From an uncultured Pelagibacteraceae bacterium (GTDB taxonomy: Bacteria; Pseudomonadota; Alphaproteobacteria; Pelagibacterales; Pelagibacteraceae), in contig CACFUX010000008.1 of NCBI GenBank assembly GCA_902569615.1, positions 1 through 44,216 on the forward strand: a stretch of 44,216 bases of DNA. The letters run 5' to 3'. Shown one piece after another: positions 1 through 7,454 of this stretch (its first letter is position 1; every line of letters starts with the position of its first letter). The notes beneath the pieces are model-generated. The model saw only the letters and a program-made list of their open reading frames with translations, was not told the DNA's origin and searched no databases. Made by a program: the position numbers and the translations under genes.

Positions 1-329
1 TCTATTCTTTTATCTTTAAATAATTCATCAAAAACGTCCTCAGCCAGTGTTTCGAGAAAGTTATAATGTTTATTTTTGACTAATTTTTTTACCAATCTTA
101 CAATTTTTGCATAATTCACAATTGATTTAATATCTTTATCATTTGATGGTTTTTTATCTTCATAGTTTACGTCTAGTGTAAACTTTACTTTTTGAGAATT
201 TTCTTTTTCAAAATCAAAATACCCGAGCTTTAGATTCAATATTAAGTCTTTAATTATTACTTTTTTTTCATAATTAAAAAGATTTTTACTTTTATCTATT
301 CTTACTATTTTAAAATTATTTTTTTTCAT
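1..329 (-). CDS. folB: Dihydroneopterin aldolase, partial (3' end cut by window edge)
   Basis: Converts 7,8-dihydroneopterin to 6-hydroxymethyl-dihydropterin in folate synthesis, in the cytoplasm. Reading the minus strand from the ATG at 329-327 gives 109 codons and runs off the left edge. The sequence has the FolB pattern: a leading strand with IIKDLILNLKLGYFDFEKEN (the IxxLxxxxxIG-hxxxE block of the aldolase fold), a KVKFTLDV strand, a short DxKSIVNYAKIV segment (the 'D-YA' helix) and NFLETLAEDV (the 'E-LAE' helix holding the substrate-contact Glu). A strong Shine-Dalgarno stretch, AGGAGGAAGGG on the minus strand at 341-331, precedes the ATG. The start overlaps the stop of the upstream reductase as ATGA, so translation is probably coupled. 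Family assignment rests on the motif pattern and on the neighbouring pterin-type reductase. Confidence 0.82.
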   Translation of the reverse strand, partial: MKKNNFKIVRIDKSKNLFNYEKKVIIKDLILNLKLGYFDFEKENSQKVKFTLDVNYEDKKPSNDKDIKSIVNYAKIVRLVKKLVKNKHYNFLETLAEDVFDELFKDKRI

Positions 330-1081
330 TCCCTTCCTCCTAGAATGTCTGGCGTTTGCCAATTTAAACTTTGGCCACTATCCACTGATATTACTTGTCC
401 TGTAATAGATCTATTTTTAATAAAAAAGTCAACTGCACTACAGATTTGTTCAACATCTACTTGCCTTTTTAGAGGAGTTGCCATGTATTGTTTCTTAAAG
501 TGTTTTTCTGATTGTCTTTTATTTTTTATTGTAGGGCCAGGCGCTATGCCATTTACTCTTATATTTGGCGCTAAGCTCATTGCACTAGTTTTGGTTAATG
601 TATAAAGACCAGTTTTACTTATTGTATATGAAAAAAAATATGGAGTTAGTTTAAAAACTCTTTGATCAATAATATTAATTATATTGTTATTTTTGCCTTT
701 AACATTTTTTGCAAATTCTTTTGATAAGAGTGCTGGTGCTCTTAAATTAGTTCTTAAGTGTCGTCCCCAACTATTAGTTGTAAAATTTTCGAGTTTGTCA
801 TTTTCAAACAAAGAAGCATTATTAATTAAGCAATCGAAATATTTTAATTTAGATTTAGCAATTTTTAAGATTTTATAAACATCTGTTTCTTTACTCAAGT
901 CGCCTTTAACAAGATAAACCTTTGTTTGATTTATTGATAATTCTTTTTTTAACTTTTCAGCCTTAGATTTGGACTTATTAAAGTGTATAAGAATTTCTAT
1001 CCCCGGGCCTGAAAGTCTTTTTGCAATAGCAGCCCCTATACGAGTAGCACCTCCTGTAATTATTATTTTATTTGCTTCCAC
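326..1081 (-). CDS. SDR-family oxidoreductase, probably pteridine reductase / FolM-like
   Basis: Short-chain dehydrogenase of 251 aa. The N-terminal nucleotide loop reads TGGATRIG (residues 9-16), so Arg stands where classical SDRs have Gly. TGxxxRxG is the hallmark of pteridine reductases (Leishmania PTR1, E. coli FolM dihydromonapterin reductase) and marks NADPH-dependent pterin reduction. Other SDR landmarks are NNAS near residue 88, the catalytic YTISK (YxxxK) near 152, then [11 protein letters not shown] and the C-terminal [12 protein letters not shown]. The start is GTG at 1081, which leaves the usual short lead before the Rossmann strand. The gene overlaps the end of uvrB by 19 bases and ends in an ATGA overlap with folB. 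That context supports a role in reducing dihydropterin or dihydrofolate. A generic SDR with another substrate cannot be excluded. Confidence 0.8.
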   Translation of the reverse strand: MEANKIIITGGATRIGAAIAKRLSGPGIEILIHFNKSKSKAEKLKKELSINQTKVYLVKGDLSKETDVYKILKIAKSKLKYFDCLINNASLFENDKLENFTTNSWGRHLRTNLRAPALLSKEFAKNVKGKNNNIINIIDQRVFKLTPYFFSYTISKTGLYTLTKTSAMSLAPNIRVNGIAPGPTIKNKRQSEKHFKKQYMATPLKRQVDVEQICSAVDFFIKNRSITGQVISVDSGQSLNWQTPDILGGRE

Positions 1082-3234
1082 TTTTTCTTTCCTTTTTGTG
1101 CTCTAGTTCCCGGCATTCCCATAGTTGATCTTCCCTTAGGATAGAGTTTATTTTTAACATCGTACTGTCTTATTTTTGGATTTAAAGTAATTTCTAGCTC
1201 TGTGCTTTCTAATTTCCTTATTTCATCTCTAATTTTTGCAGCTTCTTCAAATTCTAAATTAGATGCAGAGTCTTTCATTTTTCTATTTAATGCTTTCAAG
1301 TGTTTTTTTAAATTTCCACCTATATTTGAGCCTTCACTTACTTTCACATAATCTTTTTCATAAACACTCTCCAAAATATCGCTAATTTCTTTTTTTATTG
1401 TTTTTGCATCAATATTATTTTTTTTATTATATTTAAGCTGTATTTGTCTTCTTCTATCTGTTTCTTTAATTGCTTTTTTTATACTCTTAGTTTCTTTGTC
1501 AGCATATAGAATAACTTTTCCCTCAACATTTCTTGCTGCTCTACCGATAGTTTGAATAAGAGAAGTTTCAGATCTTAAGAAACCTTCTTTATCAGCATCT
1601 AATATACCAACCAAAGCACATTCTGGAATATCTAGTCCTTCTCTTAGCAGGTTTATTCCAACCAAAACATCAAATACTCCCATTCTTAAATCTCTCATGA
1701 TTTCAATTCTTTCAAGAGTATCAATGTCTGAATGTAAATATCTAACTTTTATTCCATTTTCATGAAGATACTCAGTCAAATCTTCTGCCATTTTTTTTGT
1801 AAGTGTTGTTACTAGTACTCTGAAATTCTTCTCTACAACTTTTTTACATTCATGCATTAAATCATCAACCTGATTTTTTGCAGGTCTAATTTCTACGTTT
1901 GGATCTATAAGACCAGTAGGCCTTATTACTTGATCGATAAATTTTCCTTTTGTTTGTTCTAATTCCCAAGGTCCAGGAGTAGCTGAAACAAAAACTGTTT
2001 GAGTTCTCATCATATCCCATTCTTCAAACTTAAGAGGCCTATTATCCATACATGATGGAAGTCTAAATCCATATTCTGCGAGAGTACTTTTTCTTGATCT
2101 ATCTCCTTTGAACATTCCGTTTAACTGAGGGACTGTTACATGACATTCATCAACAAATACCAAAGTATTATCTGGAAAGTACTCAAAAAGGGTAGGAGGT
2201 GGCTCACCTGGTTTTCTTCCAGATAAAAATCTTGAGTAATTTTCAATTCCAGCACAAGAACCAGTTGCTTCAATCATTTCTAAATCAAATTTTGTTCTCT
2301 CTTCTAACCTTTGTGCTTCAAGTAATTTATTTTCAGCCTTATGTTTTTTTAAAGTTACTTCTAATTCTTTCCTGATATTTATAATTGCCTGTTCTACAGT
2401 TGGTTTAGGAGTTATGTAGTGGCTATTTGCATAAATTTTTATTAAGTTTAATTCTCTAACTTGATCTCCAGTTAATGGATCAAACTCTTCTATTTTTTCT
2501 AATTTTTCTCCAAATAAACTTAATCTCCAAGCCCTATCTTCAAGGTGCGAAGGAAAAATTTCAAGATATTCACCTCTAGCCCTAAAGGTACCTCTATAAA
2601 AATTTTGATCATTTCTTTTATATTGAAGAGCAACTAAAGATTTAATTATTTGTTCTCTGTTATAATCATAGTTTTTTTGTAAAGTTAAAGTCATCTTGCT
2701 ATATGCTTCAACTGATCCAAGGCCATAAATACAAGATACACTAGCAACAATTAAAACATCATCTCTCTCTAAAAGAGATCTAGTAGCCGAGTGTCTCATT
2801 CTATCTATTTGCTCATTAATTGATGCTTCTTTTTCGATATAAGTGTCTGATCTAGGAACATAAGCTTCAGGCGTATAATAATCATAATAAGAAACAAAAT
2901 ACTCAACAGCATTTTCTGGAAAGAAACCCTTCATTTCACCATAAAGCTGAGCTGCAAGTGTTTTATTTGGAGCCAAAATTAATGCCGGTCTGTTTGTTGC
3001 TTCAATCACTTTAGCCATAGTAAAGGTTTTTCCTGACCCTGTAACACCAAGTAAAACTTGATTGAATTCTCCTTTATTAGCACTTTGAACCAATTTTTTT
3101 ATAGCTTCTGGTTGATCTCCTGCAGGTTTAAAATCAGACTTAATTTTGAATTTTTTGCCACCTTCAAGTTTTCCACTAATTTTTGGATTTTTACTTTGAA
3201 TATCTGTAATTAAATCTTGATAAGTATTTTCCAT
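1063..3234 (-). CDS. uvrB: Excinuclease ABC subunit B
   Basis: Damage-verifying helicase-like subunit of UvrABC nucleotide excision repair; it takes over DNA from UvrA and positions UvrC. The 723 aa length is slightly long for the family (about 670) because of a basic C-terminal tail. Walker A is GVTGSGKT at 63-70. The beta-hairpin region with the conserved [12 protein letters not shown] segment follows near 115. The DECH box (DECHVT) lies near 365, followed by helicase motifs including [15 protein letters not shown] and QTIGRAARN. The UVR motif ([12 protein letters not shown], UvrC contact) is near the C-terminus. The ATG at 3234 gives a normal start. Only 36 bases separate it from the divergent aminotransferase, and I see no LexA-type GTTC-N7-GTTC box there. 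The gene leads an operon into the SDR and folB. Confidence 0.97.
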   Translation of the reverse strand: MENTYQDLITDIQSKNPKISGKLEGGKKFKIKSDFKPAGDQPEAIKKLVQSANKGEFNQVLLGVTGSGKTFTMAKVIEATNRPALILAPNKTLAAQLYGEMKGFFPENAVEYFVSYYDYYTPEAYVPRSDTYIEKEASINEQIDRMRHSATRSLLERDDVLIVASVSCIYGLGSVEAYSKMTLTLQKNYDYNREQIIKSLVALQYKRNDQNFYRGTFRARGEYLEIFPSHLEDRAWRLSLFGEKLEKIEEFDPLTGDQVRELNLIKIYANSHYITPKPTVEQAIINIRKELEVTLKKHKAENKLLEAQRLEERTKFDLEMIEATGSCAGIENYSRFLSGRKPGEPPPTLFEYFPDNTLVFVDECHVTVPQLNGMFKGDRSRKSTLAEYGFRLPSCMDNRPLKFEEWDMMRTQTVFVSATPGPWELEQTKGKFIDQVIRPTGLIDPNVEIRPAKNQVDDLMHECKKVVEKNFRVLVTTLTKKMAEDLTEYLHENGIKVRYLHSDIDTLERIEIMRDLRMGVFDVLVGINLLREGLDIPECALVGILDADKEGFLRSETSLIQTIGRAARNVEGKVILYADKETKSIKKAIKETDRRRQIQLKYNKKNNIDAKTIKKEISDILESVYEKDYVKVSEGSNIGGNLKKHLKALNRKMKDSASNLEFEEAAKIRDEIRKLESTELEITLNPKIRQYDVKNKLYPKGRSTMGMPGTRAQKGKKKWKQIK

Positions 3235-3270
3235 ATATTAAACAACGTATTAGAATAATTTTATATTTCA

Positions 3271-4458
3271 ATGAGCATAATATCAGATAGTTTAAAAAGG
3301 ATTAAACCATCACCTACTATAGCTGTTACTCAAAAAGCAAGAGAATTAAGAGCAGCTGGAAAAGATGTAATTGGACTAGGGGCAGGCGAGCCAGATTTTG
3401 ATACGCCAAATAATATTAAGAATGCAGCTATTAAAGCTATTAGAGATGGAGATACAAAGTACACAGCAGTTGATGGAACCCAAGCTTTAAAAAAGGCGAT
3501 AATTAAAAAATTTAAAAAAGAAAATAATCTAAAATTCTCAAATGATGAAATAACTGTAGGAACAGGCGGTAAACAAGTTCTCTACAATGCATTTATGGCA
3601 ACTTTAAATAGAGGAGATGAAGTAATTATTCCAGCACCTTTTTGGGTATCTTATCCTGATATGGTTCTATTAGCGGGGGGTAAACCAAAGATTGTTAAAT
3701 GCAATGAATCAGATAATTTTAAATTAACACCAAAAAAATTAAAAAAAGCGATTTCAAAAAAAACAAAGTGGCTAATATTAAATTCACCATCAAATCCAAC
3801 GGGAGCAAGTTATACAGAATCTGAGATAAAAAATTTATCCAAAGTATTAATAAAGCACAAAAAAATTCAAATTTTGAGTGATGATATTTATGAACATATT
3901 AAATATGATAAAGCTAAGTTTTTTACCATTTCTCAAATATCCAATTTAAAAAATAGAACTCTTACTATGAACGGTGTAAGCAAATCTTATGCTATGACTG
4001 GATGGAGAATAGGTTATGCTGGTGGACCAAAAGAAATTATAAAAGCTATTCGTAAAGTCCAATCTCAATCAACATCAAATCCTTCTTCTATAAGTCAAGC
4101 AGCTGCAGTCGAAGCTTTGAATGGAACTCAGAAATTTATTAAAATAAGATCTAAAGATTTTAAAAAAAGAAGAGATTTTGTTGTTAATAGTTTAAATAAA
4201 ATTAAAGGAATTAAATGTCTAATGCCAAATGGTGCATTTTATGTATTTCCAAGTTGCAAAGGTCTTTTAAATAAAAAAACTAAATTAAGAAAAGACACTG
4301 AATTTGTTCAAAAATTACTCGAAAAGGCAAATGTAGCTGTAGTGCAGGGCTCAGCTTTTGGGTTAGAAGGATATTTTAGAATTTCATATGCAACCTCAAT
4401 GAAAAATTTAAAAGAAGCAATGAAAAGAATAAAATTTTTCTGTGAAAGCTTGAACTAA
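3271..4458 (+). CDS. Pyridoxal-phosphate aminotransferase, aspartate/prephenate type (class I)
   Basis: Transfers an amino group between aspartate (and probably prephenate or aromatic acids) and 2-oxoglutarate/oxaloacetate, using PLP. The 395 aa match the usual I-gamma aspartate aminotransferase length. Visible motifs are SPSNPTGA (N175 contacts the cofactor phenol), LSDDIYEHI (D204 and Y207, the pyridine-N Asp and the Tyr), NGVSKSYAMTGWRIGYAGG with Schiff-base K238 and R246, and a C-terminal YFRISYA whose Arg binds the alpha-carboxylate. The N-terminal SPT...KARELRAAGKDVIGLGAGEPDFDTP is typical of AatA/AspC proteins in alphaproteobacteria. Exact substrate preference cannot be read from sequence, so no symbol is given. 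It stands alone on the plus strand between two minus-strand units. Its 3' end is followed by a small hairpin and a T14 run. Confidence 0.93.
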   Translation: MSIISDSLKRIKPSPTIAVTQKARELRAAGKDVIGLGAGEPDFDTPNNIKNAAIKAIRDGDTKYTAVDGTQALKKAIIKKFKKENNLKFSNDEITVGTGGKQVLYNAFMATLNRGDEVIIPAPFWVSYPDMVLLAGGKPKIVKCNESDNFKLTPKKLKKAISKKTKWLILNSPSNPTGASYTESEIKNLSKVLIKHKKIQILSDDIYEHIKYDKAKFFTISQISNLKNRTLTMNGVSKSYAMTGWRIGYAGGPKEIIKAIRKVQSQSTSNPSSISQAAAVEALNGTQKFIKIRSKDFKKRRDFVVNSLNKIKGIKCLMPNGAFYVFPSCKGLLNKKTKLRKDTEFVQKLLEKANVAVVQGSAFGLEGYFRISYATSMKNLKEAMKRIKFFCESLN

Positions 4459-4488
4459 TTTAACTAATTACTTATTTTTTTTTTTTTT
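4456..4488 (+). terminator. Possible intrinsic terminator of the aminotransferase gene
   Basis: The stop codon of the aminotransferase begins a 5-bp inverted repeat, TAATT (4456-4460) and AATTA (4466-4470) with a 5-nt loop. It is followed after CTTA by an unbroken run of 14 T (4475-4488). The stem is weak, but the U-tract would be long. The same run on the minus strand encodes four of the lysines in the tail of the convergent PsiE-family gene. Confidence 0.4.
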
Positions 4489-4851
4489 ATCTAGTCCAAC
4501 TATTGAAGAATTTCTAAATCTTAAAATAAGTATAGCTAAAGCAATTAAAACTATTGCGCCCGCCTCATAGATTAGAACTTCAGGATTAATTGATTTTCCC
4601 TGTAAAATTATAAATCTTGAAAGAGCTGTGATCGCAATAAACAATGGCAAAGTAATTTGTATAGATTGACTTTCCCAAAACACTCTTACCATTGCTAAGA
4701 CTTCAAGATATAGAAAAAGAAGTATTAAATCAGCTAGAGAAATTTTTTTATTTATAACCATTTGAAAAATTTCAATCCCAAACGCAACTACAGTGGCTAT
4801 TAGAATTATAATTAGAGCTATTAATTGAATTTGTTTTACTATTTTTTCCAT
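4468..4851 (-). CDS. PsiE-family (phosphate-starvation-inducible E-like) membrane protein
   Basis: A 127-aa integral membrane protein with four hydrophobic segments at about 8-27, 37-56, 67-84 and 92-109. It ends in a short cytoplasmic tail, LDKKKKNK. The LADLILLFLYLEVLAMVRVFWES stretch and the ALSRFIIL segment match the PsiE family (Pfam PF06146). In that family the conserved Arg/Glu-containing second and third helices are recognisable, but no biochemical function is established; E. coli psiE responds to phosphate and cAMP-CRP. It lies 30 bases downstream of trxB on the same strand and converges on the aminotransferase with a 9-base gap. No Pho box could be seen in the short upstream gap. 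Family call is by pattern; the physiological role is unknown. Confidence 0.72.
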   Translation of the reverse strand: MEKIVKQIQLIALIIILIATVVAFGIEIFQMVINKKISLADLILLFLYLEVLAMVRVFWESQSIQITLPLFIAITALSRFIILQGKSINPEVLIYEAGAIVLIALAILILRFRNSSIVGLDKKKKNK

Positions 4852-4881
4852 ATTAATTAATTAGTAGCTATTTTGATTTGA

Positions 4882-5829
4882 TTAGCTATGCGACAAATGC
4901 TTTTCAGCCTCAAGGGCAGCCATACAGCCCATTCCTGCAGCAGTTACGGCTTGTCTAAATACTTTGTCTTTAACATCTCCTGCAGCAAAAACACCAGGTA
5001 CGTTGGTTTCTGTAGAGTCTGGTTTTGTTGTTAAATAGCCTTCTTTATCCATTTCTAATTGATCTTTAAATAATTGAGTTGCTGGATCATGTCCAATTGC
5101 TATGAAAAGACCATCTATTTTTAATTCTTCAATTTTATTTGTTTTGACATTTTTAATTTTTAATCCTCTAACATTTTTTGGCTCATTATCTCCGATAACT
5201 TCTTCAACAACACTATCCCAAATAATTTCAATTTTCTTGTTACTCATTAATTTGCTTTGCAGCATTTTTTCAGCTCTTAAAGAGTCTCTTCTGTGAATCA
5301 ATTGAACTTTTGATGCAAATTTTGTAAGAAACATTGCTTCTTCAACTGCAGCATTTCCTCCGCCTACAACTGCAACCGTTTTATCTTTAAAGAAAAATCC
5401 ATCACACGTTGCACAAGCTGATACACCAAAACCTCTAAATTTTTGTTCAGACTCAATGTTTAGCCATCTAGCTTGAGCTCCAGTAGAAATTATAATTGAA
5501 TCAGCTGTAAATTTTTGACCACCATCACCAGTAGCTTCAAAAGGTTTTGATTTTAAATTTACTGAAGAGATTTGATCCTCAATAATTTCTGTACCTACAG
5601 CTTTAGCTTGGTCTCGCATTTGTTCCATTAACCAAGGACCCTGAATCACTTCAGCAAAACCAGGATAATTTTCAACATCAGTTGTGGTAGTTAATTGTCC
5701 ACCTGGCTCCATACCAGAAACCATAATAGGTTTTAGCATTGCTCTTGCAGCATAAACTGCAGCAGTATATCCGGCTGGGCCAGATCCAATTATTAACACT
5801 TTTGTGTGTTTAGTTGGATTTTGATTCAT
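4882..5829 (-). CDS. trxB: Thioredoxin-disulfide reductase
   Basis: FAD/NADPH enzyme that reduces thioredoxin, 315 aa, the usual length. It shows the FAD-binding GSGPAG at 15-20 followed by YTAAVYAARA, the redox-active CATC at 139-142 (within SACATCDGFFF), the NADPH-binding GGGNAAVEEA, and the C-terminal FAD motif GVFAAGDVKDKVFRQAVTAAG. The start ATG at 5829 is 21 bases from the divergent ELM1-family gene, so the two promoters must overlap each other or the coding regions. Nothing in the sequence suggests an unusual variant. Confidence 0.97.
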   Translation of the reverse strand: MNQNPTKHTKVLIIGSGPAGYTAAVYAARAMLKPIMVSGMEPGGQLTTTTDVENYPGFAEVIQGPWLMEQMRDQAKAVGTEIIEDQISSVNLKSKPFEATGDGGQKFTADSIIISTGAQARWLNIESEQKFRGFGVSACATCDGFFFKDKTVAVVGGGNAAVEEAMFLTKFASKVQLIHRRDSLRAEKMLQSKLMSNKKIEIIWDSVVEEVIGDNEPKNVRGLKIKNVKTNKIEELKIDGLFIAIGHDPATQLFKDQLEMDKEGYLTTKPDSTETNVPGVFAAGDVKDKVFRQAVTAAGMGCMAALEAEKHLSHS

Positions 5830-5850
5830 ATCAAAGCTATATAGTAATTA
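5830..5850. promoter_or_regulatory. Very short divergent promoter region, trxB / ELM1-family gene
   Basis: Only 21 bases separate the two start codons. Their centre is the perfect palindrome CTATATAG (5837-5844), which offers a TATA-type -10 element in both directions. If it is used, transcripts would begin at or next to each ATG (leaderless or nearly so). No convincing -35 element is visible. This is inference from position only. Confidence 0.3.
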
Positions 5851-6789
5851 ATGAGCAAATTAAAAGGGTTATTATTGACAGAAGGAATGCATGGCATGAT
5901 AAGCCAAGTTGAAGGTTTAGCAAAAGCTTTGGATATCGAATTTACTCACCAGAAAGTTGAACTAAATAGTTTTTGGAAAATGATTCCTCCTGTTTTAACT
6001 CCAGTCTCAAAAATAGTTTTTAAAAAACTCGATGTTACAGATTTTGACATAATTATTTCATGTGGAAGAAAAAGTGTAATTCCCTCGATTTATTTGAAAA
6101 AAAACTCAAATAAAAAAATTTTTAATATTCATATTCAAGATCCCAAAGTTTTACTAAGTAATTTCGATTTTGTTATTGCTCCTGAACATGACAGTTTAAA
6201 TGGAAAAAATGTCATTTCATCAAAAGGAGCAATTCACTACCTAACTTTAGATGAGATTAAAAATAATCATAATTATCTTGAAGAAAAACTAAAAAAAAAT
6301 AATGATTATTTGTTATTAGTCTTAGGAGGTCCTAACAATTACTATGACTATGATGATCAAAATTTAATAAATATATTTGATAAAATAAAAAAAATTTTAA
6401 GTATTAATAATTTGCAAGCCATAGTAATTCCATCAATGAGAACACCTAAAAGGACGATAGATTTAGCTCAAGAATTACTAGGTGAAGAAAATCTTGTAAT
6501 TAATAATATTGATAAAAAAGCTTATCTTTCAGGACTGTCTTTGGCAAAGTATATTGTTGTAACTTGCGATTCTACTTCAATGATATCAGAAGCGGCTATT
6601 ACTGGAAAGCCTATATATATTGCTGATATACCAGCAAAAAAAAATGATAAAAGATTTAAAATGTTTAGGGAATTATTTAGTAAATTAAATATAACAAGAA
6701 ATTTAAACGAAAAACTTGAGATTTGGAACTATAAAAACTTAAATGAAACAGCTAGAATAGCAGAAGAAATCAAAAAAAAATTATCGTAA
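5851..6789 (+). CDS. Mitochondrial-fission ELM1-family protein (DUF1022), GT-B-like
   Basis: A 312-aa protein of the family named after plant ELM1, widespread in Alphaproteobacteria. The marker segment near the start (residues 11-25) reads EGMHGMISQVEGLAKAL, followed by ISCGRKSVIPSIYL (the 'SCGRKS' block) and IHIQDPKVLLSNFDFVIAPEHD (the 'Q-P...FD-V..P.HD' block). The C-terminal half carries VTCDSTSMISEAAITGKPIYIADIP, a sugar-nucleotide-binding-like loop resembling GT-B glycosyltransferases. The bacterial function is not established; an enzymatic (glycosyltransferase-like) role is inference. It overlaps the following oxygenase gene as TAATG, so the two are probably translated together. Confidence 0.82.
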   Translation: MSKLKGLLLTEGMHGMISQVEGLAKALDIEFTHQKVELNSFWKMIPPVLTPVSKIVFKKLDVTDFDIIISCGRKSVIPSIYLKKNSNKKIFNIHIQDPKVLLSNFDFVIAPEHDSLNGKNVISSKGAIHYLTLDEIKNNHNYLEEKLKKNNDYLLLVLGGPNNYYDYDDQNLINIFDKIKKILSINNLQAIVIPSMRTPKRTIDLAQELLGEENLVINNIDKKAYLSGLSLAKYIVVTCDSTSMISEAAITGKPIYIADIPAKKNDKRFKMFRELFSKLNITRNLNEKLEIWNYKNLNETARIAEEIKKKLS

Positions 6790-7454
6790 TGTCATTTTTA
6801 AATTCAATTGAAAAAAAATCTAAAAAGTTTGAAAATCCTTTTACTCATTGGGAACTAAATGAACCTTTGACCAAAGAACAAATTGATGAGATTGTGAATG
6901 CAGAAATTGCTAATCCGATCGAGCATAATCTTAATTATGATGGAACTAGAGCTATTGATGGAGGAGAGGGAAAATTTAGAGAGGGAATTTCTGATGGAGG
7001 GCAAGCTTTAAAGTTCAGATGCTTTGTTACTAAAGAAAATTCTAATAAATTTCCAAATTTAAGAAATTTTATTCAAGAACTTCAAAATAAAAAAACTTAT
7101 CAAAAAATCTCAAAATTAATTGGTAAAGATTTATCCAATTCATATGTAAGAGTTGAAGTTATTTGTGATCGAAAAGGTTTTTGGCTAAAGCCGCATTGTG
7201 ATATTAAAGAAAAGCTTATTTCATGCTTACTTTTTGTAAATAAATTTAATGAAAATGAAAATTTAGGAACTGACTTTTATGATAGTGATCTAAAAAAAAT
7301 AAAAACTCTTCCTTATAGAGATAACTATGGATATTTTTTTTCTAGTGGCCCTAATACTTGGCATGGAATGGAAAAAAAAGAAATTAATAAGGAAAGACGT
7401 TGTCTCCAAGTAAATTATGTTACATTTAAAACTGATTGGAAAGTTGAAGATTAA
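6789..7454 (+). CDS. 2-oxoglutarate/Fe(II)-dependent oxygenase-like protein
   Basis: A 221-aa protein with the double-stranded beta-helix oxygenase signature. HxD is seen at H136 and D138 ([10 protein letters not shown]), the distal iron-ligand His at H192 (NTWHGMEK), and a downstream Arg (R203/R204) that would hold 2-oxoglutarate. [19 protein letters not shown] strand pattern is typical of the prolyl-4-hydroxylase-like branch. The N-terminal 60 residues do not match anything I know. The substrate is unknown. It starts inside the stop of the ELM1-family gene (TAATG at 6787-6791), suggesting a shared function or at least coupled synthesis. It converges with carB, the two stop codons overlapping as TTAA at 7451-7454. 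Confidence 0.75.
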   Translation: MSFLNSIEKKSKKFENPFTHWELNEPLTKEQIDEIVNAEIANPIEHNLNYDGTRAIDGGEGKFREGISDGGQALKFRCFVTKENSNKFPNLRNFIQELQNKKTYQKISKLIGKDLSNSYVRVEVICDRKGFWLKPHCDIKEKLISCLLFVNKFNENENLGTDFYDSDLKKIKTLPYRDNYGYFFSSGPNTWHGMEKKEINKERRCLQVNYVTFKTDWKVED

